Positions 8,148-16,656 of a stretch of DNA of 64,000 nucleotides are shown here, in pieces. This stretch comes from an uncultured Roseburia sp. (GTDB lineage: Bacteria > Bacillota > Clostridia > Lachnospirales > Lachnospiraceae): positions 1 through 64,000 of the forward strand of contig CANOCV010000008.1 of assembly GCA_947564465.1 (NCBI GenBank), given 5' to 3'. Numbering within the stretch: position 1 is the first letter of the stretch; each line of letters opens with the position of its first letter. A model generated the notes under the pieces. It was not told the DNA's origin, searched no databases, and saw nothing but the letters and a program-made list of their open reading frames with translations. Made by a program: the position numbers and the translations under genes.

Positions 8148-8942
8148 TTACTGCTCACTCCAGTACATGCTGTCCAACCGCGTCTTTAAATCAAAAAAAT
8201 CCACCTCAAACCGTCCTCCGTAAATGCGAACCGGAACTTTATCATGAAAACTGTACTTGTACGGAATTTCATCCTCCTCAAAATGATATGTCACCACCGC
8301 CTGCCGCTTAGGATCTACAATCCAATATTCCCGGACTCCGGCATCCGCATACTTTGTCAGCTTCCTTCTGTAATCCAGCTTCCTGCTCCCGTCTGATACA
8401 ATCTCCACAACCAGATCCGGAGCTCCGTATACTCCCTCCCTCTTCACCTTGCTCCTGTCACAAATAATGACAATATCCGGCTGAAGTATCGTCTTTGCGC
8501 TGTCATCCAAACGCACATCCAAAGGCGCCGGAAGCACCAGACAATTTCCCCGGTTTTTTCGGATATATGACTGAAATTCAAACAAAATCTCCGTAAGAAA
8601 AAGCTGATGCAGTGTAAGCGGAGCCTGCATATATATAAGCTCCCCATCCAGCAATTCTGCCCTCACATCCTCCGGCAGGGCATAATAATCCTCAGCGTTA
8701 TATTCTCCCTGCTTTTTTTGAAGAATCTCTGTCTGATATGAAGTAAATTCCCGCACAGCAAGCGTATCTCCACGCTCCCCCAACGCAGCCTCCAGAGCAC
8801 AGAGCGTATCATACTGCGGCGACTTGGTCTCTCCGCTTAAAATCTTGTTGATTGTTCCCACCGGCACTCCTGACAAATCAGACCATTCCTTCGTTGTGAG
8901 CGAAAGCGCCTCCTTACGTCTCCTCAAATCCTCTCCCAACAT
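8148..8942 (-). CDS. HTH (Xre-like) regulator fused to an Uma2-family nuclease-like domain
   Basis: 264 residues from the ATG of MLGEDLRRRKEAL. GGGAGGTG lies 7 bases upstream, and the longer frame would start within the promoter. Residues about 5-50 form an Xre-type helix-turn-helix (WSDLSGVPVGTINKILSGE). Residues about 80-255 match the Uma2/DUF820 PD-(D/E)xK-like fold, with LQPDIVIICD, GAPDLVVEIVSDGS, the KYADAGVREYWIVDP block and a closing beta strand. Uma2 proteins are annotated as putative restriction endonucleases with unproven activity, and they are abundant in cyanobacteria; HTH fusions are less often noted. It is monocistronic, on the opposite side of the valS promoter. Self-regulation is suggested by the two inverted repeats at its promoter. 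Confidence 0.85.
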   Translation of the reverse strand: MLGEDLRRRKEALSLTTKEWSDLSGVPVGTINKILSGETKSPQYDTLCALEAALGERGDTLAVREFTSYQTEILQKKQGEYNAEDYYALPEDVRAELLDGELIYMQAPLTLHQLFLTEILFEFQSYIRKNRGNCLVLPAPLDVRLDDSAKTILQPDIVIICDRSKVKREGVYGAPDLVVEIVSDGSRKLDYRRKLTKYADAGVREYWIVDPKRQAVVTYHFEEDEIPYKYSFHDKVPVRIYGGRFEVDFFDLKTRLDSMYWSEQ

Positions 8943-8975
8943 AAAAACACACCTCCCGAATCCTGTCTTACTAAA

Positions 8976-9025
8976 ATGATATACCCGAATATGGGTATTG
9001 TCAATCATATTTGCCCGTTTTCGGG
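8976..9025 (-). promoter_or_regulatory. Promoter with embedded operator-like palindromes, HTH-Uma2 gene
   Basis: On the minus strand TTGACA (8999-9004), 17 bases, TATCAT (8976-8981). The spacer is filled by an inverted repeat, ATACCC-n6-GGGTAT (8981-8998), whose core is CCCGAATATGGG. A second repeat CCCGTTTTCGGG (9014-9025) lies upstream of the -35, its centre 30 bases away. Binding of a dimeric HTH protein at these sites would block RNA polymerase; the encoded protein is the obvious candidate. Confidence 0.65.
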
Positions 9026-9071
9026 AGATTCAAATCACCGCTTAGTCGGTTGACAGAGAAGAGGCTTGTGC

Positions 9072-12000
9072 CTACAATTCCTCTTCCACCATGCTTCGAT
9101 TCCTGTTAAACGCATCATAAATACAAGGCACTACCACAAGCGTAAGCAGCGTTCCATAGACAAGCCCGCCGATAATAACAATTGCCATCGGCTGCATCAT
9201 CTCGGAACCGCTTCCGACTCCAAGCGCCATCGTTACCATCGCAAGAATCGTAGTCAATGCTGTCATTGAAATCGGCCTAAGCCTCGTTACACCCGCCTCA
9301 ACAATCGCATCCCTCTTTTCGCTTCCTTCACGGCGAAGCTGATTGATGTAATCCACCATTACAATACCGTTGTTTACAATAATACCTGCCAGCATGACAA
9401 ATCCGATCATTGAAATTACGCTGACCTCATTTCCCGTCAGGTAAAGCCCCAGGAAACCGCCGGTAAATGCCAACGGAATCGTAAACATAATGATAAACGG
9501 TGACAACAACGACTGGAACTGCGCTACCATAATCAGATATATAAATATAACCGCCAAAATCAACATCAGGTAAAGCTGATCCAGAGCGTCATTAATCTGC
9601 TCATCCTCACCGGTCATTTTTATGGTATAGCCCTCCGGGCACTCATAACTATCCAATTTCTTTTGAATATCACGGCTTACCAGACCTACATTGTAATTGT
9701 CCGCAATCGTCGCGCTTACCGTGATGTAACGCGACTGTGACTCACGGTTAATCTGGCTTAAGGCGTCACCTTCGGTAAACTTCACTATTTCGGAAAGCAA
9801 AATCTCTTCTTCTTCACCTTCTCTATTTGTATAAGTAAATGTCAGATTTTTTAATTTTTCTCTCGTCATGCTCTCCTGCTCGCTGGTATCCACAAACACC
9901 TCATAATCCTTCAGGTCCGTGGATATCACGGTTGAGGAAGCCGTATCCGCCATTTTTCCAAATACAAGCTGATATACCTGTGCGACCGTCATGTTATATT
10001 CGGCAGCCTTATCCTTATCCACAGTAATGACAAGCTGCGCCGTTGTATTTTCCATTCCGTTGGAAACATCCGCTGTCCCCTCTGTACCGGATACAAGCTC
10101 TGCTACATCCGCAGCAATCGTCTGAAGCTTCTCCAGATCATTTCCTGCAACCTGTACCGCAATTCCGCTTCCTGTCAGGGCGCTCATGTCCATCATCGAA
10201 GTATCTGCAACCACCTCACATTCCATCCCCTCCGTGCGCTTTGCGATCTCGTCCGAAAGCTCTTTATTCGACATATCGGAATCCTCATTCAAAAGCAGAT
10301 ACATAGATATACTGTCTCCCTGTCCGCCGCCCATGCTTGCCATCATTCCACCGCCGCCTGCCATTGCACCGATTGTCTCAATCGCTTCAATATCCGAAAT
10401 ACGCGCAATCACCTCATCCGACATCTCTGTCAATTCCTCAAATTCCACCTTTTCCTTCGGTGTCACCGTAAGTGTCATCTGAGTACTCTTCATTTCAGGC
10501 ATGAAGGCGGTTCCTCTTGATACCGCAAGCACGGCAGACAACACTAAAAGCCCTGCCGCCGCAAGGAACACAATCGGCTTAAAACGCAAAGCTCCCCGGA
10601 GAAAATGTCCGTATCCCCGCTGAATTTTCTCCAAAAACGGATGCTCTTTTTTAGAATTCTTCGTGAACACACCGGACGCCATCATCGGAACAAACGTCAG
10701 CGCAACAATCAGGCTCGCAAGCAGCGCATAGCCAATTGTAAGCGCCATATCCATAAACAGCTGTCTGGTAATTCCTTCCGTAAAAATAATCGGTGCAAAT
10801 ACACACACGGTCGTAAGCGTCGATGCCATAATCGCGCCGCTCACCTGCTTCGCTCCCTCAATTGCAGCCCGTTTTACGGATATCCCTTCATTCCTCATCC
10901 GGTAAATATTTTCAATAACCACAATTGAATTATCTACCAACATACCTATTCCAAGCGCCAGTCCTGACATGGAAATAATATTGAGCGTTATACCGGAAAA
11001 ATACATGAGCACAACTGCAAAAATAACACTCAGCGGTATCGAACAGGCAATGACAAAGGTAGGCCGAATATCCTTCAGGAACAGCAGCAGGATAATAATT
11101 GCAAGAATCGCACCGTAAATCATATTCTCCAGTACATTATCCACAATAAGGTCAATATAAACCCCCTGGTCCATCAATACTGCAAGATGAAGGCTTTCAT
11201 CAGCATTCATCAAGCTCTCAAAGCGCTCATGAAGCGCCTTTGTTACATTTCCGGTAGAATATCCCGTCTGCTTCTCCAGTGTCAGCATAATTCCGGGGTT
11301 GCCGTTCACCTTCGCATACACCTCCGAAGAATTATCTGTCATAGCGATATCGGCAACATCACTGAACTTAATCGGCTCGATTCCGTCTAAATGCATATCA
11401 ATGAGAACCATGTCGGAAAGCTCCGCCATATCGGCAATCTCATCGCCAATCTTCACGAGATATTCGGTCTTATCCTCCGTAATATAACCTGCCGGCATGG
11501 AAAAATTCTGAGCCATAAGCAGGCTGTTGATTGTATCCAGCGAAAGAATCTGATTCAAATCGGCCGACTCCATAGCCGCCCCCTTCGAGTCGTCTAATTT
11601 CGTCTGCGCCTCCTCTAAAGAAGCCTCCCCCGATGAAAGCTGCGCCAGATTACTGCTAATCTCAATAGAATTTAGAATTTCGTTTTTGTTAAGCTGCTCT
11701 AACGCATCACTCACGGAAACCTTGCCCTGCTGTACCTGTACAATCCCCGACTCCACGGTTGCAATTCCCGTCTTTAAGTCTACAAGGTTCTTCTCCATAG
11801 CCGCTACGGCCTTTGGAATATCCTTATATGTCTTAAGCTCAACGCCGGCCTTCTGCAAATCCGCCGCCGCGTCATTGTCCGCAAGCGCCGCATTAATCGC
11901 ATTAAGCCCTTCCTGCATCTGTGCGAGCGACCCACGCAGTGTCACCGGATCCTGCCCAATTGCCGCAAGCTGCTCGTCCGTATATGTATCAAGCAGCTTC

Positions 12001-12896
12001 TGTACCGGCTTTATCTTTGTCGCAAGATCCTCCGCAGTCTTTTGTGTTTCCTTTAAACCGGATATCGCAGACTCCAAAGCTGTCTGCTGTTCCTTTAACG
12101 TATCAAGCTGCCCCGTCAGATCTTTTTCGCTCTGAAACAGCTCTAACTGTTTCGTATTCAAGTCTTTCCTCGCACTGCTGACAGAATTGGCAAGTGAATT
12201 TTTCCCGTCCTCAAGCTTCTTTTTTCCGGAATCAATCTCGGATTTTGCACTGTCAATCTCACTCTGGGCATCGGTGAACTGACTGCCAATCACTTCCTGT
12301 ATCCGCTCGTTTTGACTGTCAATTTTATCTTGATTCAGCGTCACGGCAATATGCTCGCTCGTCTCTCCTGTCGCAGTTACCGAAGCAACGCCCTCTACGC
12401 TCTCCAGAGCAGGAATCAGCTCATCCTCGACATAATCCGTGATTGCGTTACTGTCCATATCATCCATACCGACAGACGCCACCATAACCGGGATCATATC
12501 AGGATCAATCTGCATAATAATCGGAGTCCCCGCAGAATCCGGAAAACCTCCTTCAAGCTGGTCAAGCTCTCCGCGCATCTCAATTTTGACAGAGTCCATA
12601 TTGGAATTCTGCTCATATTCCAACACAACAACCGAGTAGCTATTGTATGACATGGAACTGATATTCTTTATATTCGAGGTTGTAGCCATAGATGCCTCAA
12701 TCTTTGCGGTCAATTCCCGCTCCACCTCTTCCGGACTGGCTCCGGGATAAGTTGTAATGACAATCGCATACGGAAAACTCATATCCGGCAGCAGATCCGT
12801 CGTCATTTTTGTCAATGATACCACACCCAGCACAATCACCAGCAAAACACCTACAAGCACCGTGTAGGGCTTCTTCACACTCAATTTAGATAACAC
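9072..12896 (-). CDS. RND-family multidrug efflux transporter (HAE1/SwrC-like)
   Basis: 1274 residues, starting at GTG with GGAGGAAACGCA upstream. The architecture is RND: TM1 near the N-terminus, an extracellular porter domain, TM2-TM6 (from about residue 590), a second porter domain and TM8-TM12. Motifs include DNSIVVIENIYRMRNEG and its second-half equivalent NNGIVMVDYINQLRREG. The first porter domain carries a long Glu/Gln/Leu-rich coiled-coil insertion (about 190-450), seen in Gram-positive homologues. Such proteins use proton flux to export lipophilic compounds or peptides. No membrane-fusion partner or TetR/MerR regulator is adjacent. It is divergent from the CheC gene across a 193-bp AT-rich gap. 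Confidence 0.92.
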   Translation of the reverse strand: MLSKLSVKKPYTVLVGVLLVIVLGVVSLTKMTTDLLPDMSFPYAIVITTYPGASPEEVERELTAKIEASMATTSNIKNISSMSYNSYSVVVLEYEQNSNMDSVKIEMRGELDQLEGGFPDSAGTPIIMQIDPDMIPVMVASVGMDDMDSNAITDYVEDELIPALESVEGVASVTATGETSEHIAVTLNQDKIDSQNERIQEVIGSQFTDAQSEIDSAKSEIDSGKKKLEDGKNSLANSVSSARKDLNTKQLELFQSEKDLTGQLDTLKEQQTALESAISGLKETQKTAEDLATKIKPVQKLLDTYTDEQLAAIGQDPVTLRGSLAQMQEGLNAINAALADNDAAADLQKAGVELKTYKDIPKAVAAMEKNLVDLKTGIATVESGIVQVQQGKVSVSDALEQLNKNEILNSIEISSNLAQLSSGEASLEEAQTKLDDSKGAAMESADLNQILSLDTINSLLMAQNFSMPAGYITEDKTEYLVKIGDEIADMAELSDMVLIDMHLDGIEPIKFSDVADIAMTDNSSEVYAKVNGNPGIMLTLEKQTGYSTGNVTKALHERFESLMNADESLHLAVLMDQGVYIDLIVDNVLENMIYGAILAIIILLLFLKDIRPTFVIACSIPLSVIFAVVLMYFSGITLNIISMSGLALGIGMLVDNSIVVIENIYRMRNEGISVKRAAIEGAKQVSGAIMASTLTTVCVFAPIIFTEGITRQLFMDMALTIGYALLASLIVALTFVPMMASGVFTKNSKKEHPFLEKIQRGYGHFLRGALRFKPIVFLAAAGLLVLSAVLAVSRGTAFMPEMKSTQMTLTVTPKEKVEFEELTEMSDEVIARISDIEAIETIGAMAGGGGMMASMGGGQGDSISMYLLLNEDSDMSNKELSDEIAKRTEGMECEVVADTSMMDMSALTGSGIAVQVAGNDLEKLQTIAADVAELVSGTEGTADVSNGMENTTAQLVITVDKDKAAEYNMTVAQVYQLVFGKMADTASSTVISTDLKDYEVFVDTSEQESMTREKLKNLTFTYTNREGEEEEILLSEIVKFTEGDALSQINRESQSRYITVSATIADNYNVGLVSRDIQKKLDSYECPEGYTIKMTGEDEQINDALDQLYLMLILAVIFIYLIMVAQFQSLLSPFIIMFTIPLAFTGGFLGLYLTGNEVSVISMIGFVMLAGIIVNNGIVMVDYINQLRREGSEKRDAIVEAGVTRLRPISMTALTTILAMVTMALGVGSGSEMMQPMAIVIIGGLVYGTLLTLVVVPCIYDAFNRNRSMVEEEL

Positions 12897-13089
12897 TGCG
12901 TTTCCTCCAAAAATTAATTTTTGTAATAAATTTTCTTATGATTTTTTTCAGTTTAATCCTTTCTAACTTTTATTTCAATAACTCCGCGTCAAAGTTTATC
13001 TTTTTTTTAGATTCTTCAATAAAATTCACTTTTTCTATAAAAAACATGGTACAATATGCATATAAAAATTTTGCAATGGGGGTTACGAC

Positions 13090-13698
13090 ATGAATGAATT
13101 AAATGAAATGCATGTAAGCGTACTAACAGAAATCGGCAACATCGGGTCCGGCAATGCCGCAACTGCTTTAGCATCATTGCTGAATACATTTGTAGATATT
13201 GAAATACCCAATATCCATCTGCCAAACTTTGAAGATGTTCCCAAGTTTTTAGGCGGCGCAGACAATATGGCTCTTGGACTTACCGTCAATCTGACAGGCG
13301 ACATACAAGGTATGATGCTCGAAATTATCCAAAAGGATTTTGCCAACCGCTTAATCAATACATTTTACGAAAAAGAGATTTCTTCCCTGTCAGACATTTC
13401 CGAGATGGACCTGTCTGTCGTCCGTGAAATGGGAAACATTACAACGGCCGCATATGTAAATTCTATCGCCAAAATGACTAATACCTTTATCAATATTACA
13501 CCTCCCAAGGATTATATTGATACCGTCGGAAATATTCTTTCACTTCCGGAGCAACAAATCCATGAGGTTGGCAGAAAAGTATTATTTATTGACGAGCGTT
13601 TTCGCATCGCAGACACACAAATCCAAAGCAGCATGATACTGATTCTTGAGGTGAACTCCATGGACGTGCTGCTTACGAAGCTTGGAATTCCGCTTTAA
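13090..13698 (+). CDS. cheC: CheC-type CheY-phosphatase (orphan)
   Basis: 202 residues. Both CheC active-site motifs are complete: EIGNIGSGNA (Glu14, Asn17) and EMGNITTAA (Glu113, Asn116), each followed about 22 residues later by a proline. Such proteins dephosphorylate CheY-P, often with CheD, in Firmicute and archaeal chemotaxis. No che, fli or mcp gene lies in this window. A single-gene locus suggests action on a distant chemotaxis system or on another receiver-domain protein. GGGGG precedes the ATG, and a TACAAT -10 lies at 13050-13055 with a poor -35. Confidence 0.88.
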   Translation: MNELNEMHVSVLTEIGNIGSGNAATALASLLNTFVDIEIPNIHLPNFEDVPKFLGGADNMALGLTVNLTGDIQGMMLEIIQKDFANRLINTFYEKEISSLSDISEMDLSVVREMGNITTAAYVNSIAKMTNTFINITPPKDYIDTVGNILSLPEQQIHEVGRKVLFIDERFRIADTQIQSSMILILEVNSMDVLLTKLGIPL

Positions 13699-13784
13699 AC
13701 AAACATCCTGCGCCTGAATTACGTTCTTACGAAATGCACGGTTTATGCGCATTTCTACCCAAGAAAAGCAACAATAAAATTACA

Positions 13785-13829
13785 CTTACGGAACCTGCCA
13801 CCGGCAGCTTCCTCCAGATGCATGGCAAC
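13785..13829. repeat. Dispersed palindromic repeat type C, copy C1
   Basis: The 45-bp unit begins CTTACGGAACCTGCCACCGG and ends CAGATGCATGGCAAC. It contains a hairpin GGAACCTGCC-ACC-GGCAGCTTCC with one mismatch, then ATGCAT. It starts right after the T-run of the terminator at 13830-13871 when read on the minus strand. Five other copies lie in this window. Confidence 0.9.
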
Positions 13830-13871
13830 AAAAAGAGCCTGATTTTCACCTCTTTGCAAAAATCAGGCTCC
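13830..13871 (-). terminator. Intrinsic terminator, minus strand
   Basis: On the minus strand GAGCCTGATTTTTGC and its complement GAAAATCAGGCTC form a 12-bp stem followed by TTTTTG. It lies just past the stop of the 45-residue membrane protein and supports that ORF as a transcribed gene. Confidence 0.85.
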
Positions 13872-13892
13872 TTCTGCAATCCCTCTCTAAGC

Positions 13893-14030
13893 CTACATGT
13901 CCTCCGATGAATCCTCATCCGCAATTGCCGCTGCTGCACCCGAAACCGCTGAAACTACCGCAATTACGACGACAACGATCACAAACAGCAGCAACACTCC
14001 CAAAAAAATAAACAGTCCTGTCTCTGTCAT
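13893..14030 (-). CDS. Tiny single-pass membrane protein, 45 residues
   Basis: The frame reads MTETGLFIFLGVLLLF, then a Val/Ile-rich helix, then SGAAAAIADEDSSEDM. One membrane helix spans about residues 5-28 and an acidic tail follows. It is followed 21 bases later by a good terminator on the same strand. An in-frame ATG nine bases upstream (14039) could be the start. Neither start has a strong Shine-Dalgarno (GTGAG or GAGAG), which lowers confidence. Function unknown; tiny membrane proteins often modulate larger membrane complexes, but nothing here shows a partner. Confidence 0.5.
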   Translation of the reverse strand: MTETGLFIFLGVLLLFVIVVVVIAVVSAVSGAAAAIADEDSSEDM

Positions 14031-14217
14031 ATCTCTCATCTCACTTTTCTTATAATTTTCAAAATTATTTTACTGAAATATAGTATAACACAGTTGTCCG
14101 CGTTCTATCAACTGTTTCTTTGTCACCGATAAACTCATGTACTATTTGCATATTACAGTAAAGACTGCTATAATAAATGATACTCATTTTAACATATTAT
14201 GATCGGAGGTTCTTTAC

Positions 14218-15099
14218 ATGAAAAAATTCGGACGTATTTTATTTTGCGGTGTTCCTATTTTGCTTGCATTTGCAGTTCAGTTCCTTGTGACTATTCCGGC
14301 AATCGGAATCAGCTTTGCATACGGCCTTATCAACACCAGCCCCGGCACTTCTTTTTACAACTTTTATAACGATCTGGCATATTCCTGGATGGACAGCTCC
14401 TTCACCTCATGGATCAGCCTGTTTTATGCAATTGCGACAATTGCCATATTCGGATTCTGGTTCCAAAAACGCTTTCGGGCGCTTGACGTAACCAATATTT
14501 CCTCCCATTTCAACGGCGGGCTTATTCTGGGCATTGTGCTGCTGACACCCGGACTGCAGTATATTACGACTTATCTGATCAATTTTGTCTCCATAATCAA
14601 TCCCCAGTGGCTGCGCTCCTATGAGTCTTTGATGGAGACCGCCGGACTGACGGATGTAACCCCTGTACTCGCGTGTTACGCAGTATTGCTTGGCCCTATC
14701 AGTGAAGAATTAATCTACCGCGGCATCATTTTATCCTATGCCAAAAAAGAATTACCGTTTTTTGCAGCCAACCTCACTCAGGCGATTTTATTCGGCGTGT
14801 ACCACATGAATATTCTGCAGGGAATTTACGCATTCTTTGTCGGCCTTTTCCTTGGATATATCTGTCACAAAACGGGGAGCATTTTTCCATCCATGCTTTT
14901 GCATATCTGCTTCAACCTCTGGGGCGTCTTTGCAAACGAATTCTTCATGTATGGAGCCGACACACCGTTTTTCTTCTTTTTATGGATGATTATCGGAATT
15001 GCGCTGACACTCCTCGGCATGTTCTGTGTCAAACGCAGTTCGGTATCCAATCATACAAATGACGAAAACAAGGCTTATGGCGAATCTTCTGATGTGTAA
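14218..15099 (+). CDS. CPBP-family intramembrane metalloprotease
   Basis: 293 residues with about eight hydrophobic segments. The CPBP (Abi) motifs are present: EELIYRG (Glu163, Glu164, Arg168), FGVYHMN, and HICFNLWG near the C-terminus. These form the proposed active site of Rce1-like glutamate/metal proteases. Bacterial members are linked to bacteriocin self-immunity, surface-protein processing or regulated proteolysis, and the substrate here is unknown. CGGAGG precedes the ATG. It stands alone between the tiny membrane protein (divergent) and the cobalt transporter (convergent). Confidence 0.88.
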   Translation: MKKFGRILFCGVPILLAFAVQFLVTIPAIGISFAYGLINTSPGTSFYNFYNDLAYSWMDSSFTSWISLFYAIATIAIFGFWFQKRFRALDVTNISSHFNGGLILGIVLLTPGLQYITTYLINFVSIINPQWLRSYESLMETAGLTDVTPVLACYAVLLGPISEELIYRGIILSYAKKELPFFAANLTQAILFGVYHMNILQGIYAFFVGLFLGYICHKTGSIFPSMLLHICFNLWGVFANEFFMYGADTPFFFFLWMIIGIALTLLGMFCVKRSSVSNHTNDENKAYGESSDV

Positions 15100-15115
15100 T
15101 TCATAAACGTTTCTC

Positions 15116-15874
15116 TCATGCGGGCGAGGGCCTTACGCCCTCCGCTTCTGCAAATCGAAGCGGCAGCCTTAGCCCGCAGTCCTCTAACAGCTCCCTATCC
15201 TGCAGAATCTCCCTGGTATCCCCGTCTCTTTGAATTTTCCCGTCATAGAGCAGAATCGTTCTCTCGCAGGTATCCCATATCATATCCAGATCATGGCTCG
15301 TTATAATCTTCGGAAATGTAAATCCGTTGAGCAGGGAAATCAGATTGCTCCTGTTCCCGGGATCAAGCGCAACCGTCGGCTCATCCAAGAGCATAAGCGA
15401 GGGCTTCATAGACAAAACGGTCGCGATTGTTACCAGCTTCTTTTCGCCCCCCGACATTTTATAAATCTGTTTCTCCCTCAAATGAGAAATATGAACCATC
15501 TCAAGCGCCGTCTCCACACGCTTTTTCACTTCCTCCTCCCCCAATCCATAATTTCTCGGCGCAAACGCAACATCCTCAAATACCGTTGTCATAAAAAGCT
15601 GACTGTCCGAATCCTGGAACACATACCCTGTCTTTTCACGAATCCCGGGCAAATTTTTCTCTGTCACGGCAAGACCGTCTATCCAAATTTCCCCCTCCGT
15701 AACCGGGCACAGTCCAACCATCAGCTTAAGCAGCGTAGATTTTCCCACGCCGTTTGCCCCGATTAAGCCTATGCTCTCATTTCCCTGCAAAGAAAATGTA
15801 ATACGATCTAAGACTTTCTGCCCTGCTTCATAAGAAAATGAAACGTCCTTAAACTCTATCCTTCTTCGTTCCAT
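15116..15874 (-). CDS. cbiO: ECF cobalt/nickel transporter ATP-binding protein (CbiO-like)
   Basis: 252 residues from MERRRIEFKDVSFSY. AAAGGA lies upstream, and the longer frame overlaps cbiQ and is rejected. It has Walker A GANGVGKST, signature KMSGGEKKLV, Walker B LMLLDEPTVALDP and the switch His in ITSHDLD. It powers uptake of a divalent metal together with the adjacent CbiQ-like and CbiM-like proteins. It starts 14 bases after cbiQ. Only one ATPase gene is present, so a homodimer is likely, as in CbiMNQO systems. Metal specificity (Co versus Ni) cannot be read from the sequence. Confidence 0.92.
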   Translation of the reverse strand: MERRRIEFKDVSFSYEAGQKVLDRITFSLQGNESIGLIGANGVGKSTLLKLMVGLCPVTEGEIWIDGLAVTEKNLPGIREKTGYVFQDSDSQLFMTTVFEDVAFAPRNYGLGEEEVKKRVETALEMVHISHLREKQIYKMSGGEKKLVTIATVLSMKPSLMLLDEPTVALDPGNRSNLISLLNGFTFPKIITSHDLDMIWDTCERTILLYDGKIQRDGDTREILQDRELLEDCGLRLPLRFAEAEGVRPSPA

Positions 15875-15888
15875 CTGTTTTTCCTTTC

Positions 15889-16656
15889 TTACACTAACCT
15901 CAGCACTGCAAACACTGCCAACCACGCAAGTAAATAAAACCAGTCCCCTTTTTTGCATTTCCGTGCGGATACATAACGAAATTCCCCCTGATAGCCGCGC
16001 ATAAGCATACTTTCGTATACCTGCGACGCCCGGTCTATGCTGCGAAGCAAAAGCTGCCCCGTCAGAGAGCCCCATACCTTAAAATGCACCCCTTTCTGTC
16101 TGGGCGCCCGCAGACAATACGCCTGCGTAATGCGGCCCGCCTCCTCCAAAAGCACACTGATATAGCGGTAAGTCAAGAGGAGCTGCGTCACAAACGCAGC
16201 CGGCACATGCATTTTCCTTAAGGAAAAACAGATCTTTTCGATAGATGTTGTGGCAATCAGAAGATAGGAGGCAAAAACGCTGTAAGCCCCCTTGACAAGA
16301 AGCGTCGCCATAGACACCATACCTCCGGTAACTTTGATCTTTCCGACGTAAAAAAATATCTGCCTGTCAAACAGCGGATTAAAAAGCCCGGCCACACACA
16401 CTAACGGCAAAATGAACCGAAGCCTTCTTAATGCATCACGAAAGGAGATCTCTCCCAAAACAAAAATCACAATCGGATAAATCCCCATCAAAAGCAGCCG
16501 TGATATCTGATATTTGCCAAAAGATACAACCGTTGCAATATAGATTATGGTTAAAATCAGTTTAACCAGTGGATATATGCGATTTATCCACTGGTCTTTC
16601 TCTGCCAGACTCTCCATCCGGTGAACTTCACGGACAGCGCCCTCTATTTTACTCAT
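15889..16656 (-). CDS. cbiQ: ECF transporter T component (CbiQ-like)
   Basis: 255 residues, with hydrophobic segments in the first half and an ARG-type coupling region in the second (for example LLLRSIDRASQVYESMLMRG). The two coupling helices of T components dock onto the ATPases. Its ATG overlaps the cbiM stop (ATGA), so translation is coupled. Together with the neighbouring genes it makes a complete metal ECF transporter. Confidence 0.92.
   Translation of the reverse strand: MSKIEGAVREVHRMESLAEKDQWINRIYPLVKLILTIIYIATVVSFGKYQISRLLLMGIYPIVIFVLGEISFRDALRRLRFILPLVCVAGLFNPLFDRQIFFYVGKIKVTGGMVSMATLLVKGAYSVFASYLLIATTSIEKICFSLRKMHVPAAFVTQLLLTYRYISVLLEEAGRITQAYCLRAPRQKGVHFKVWGSLTGQLLLRSIDRASQVYESMLMRGYQGEFRYVSARKCKKGDWFYLLAWLAVFAVLRLV

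Noticed and set aside
13727..13939. Minus-strand ORF across repeat C1 (70 codons)
   Set aside because: It is mainly translated repeat and terminator, with no ribosome binding site.
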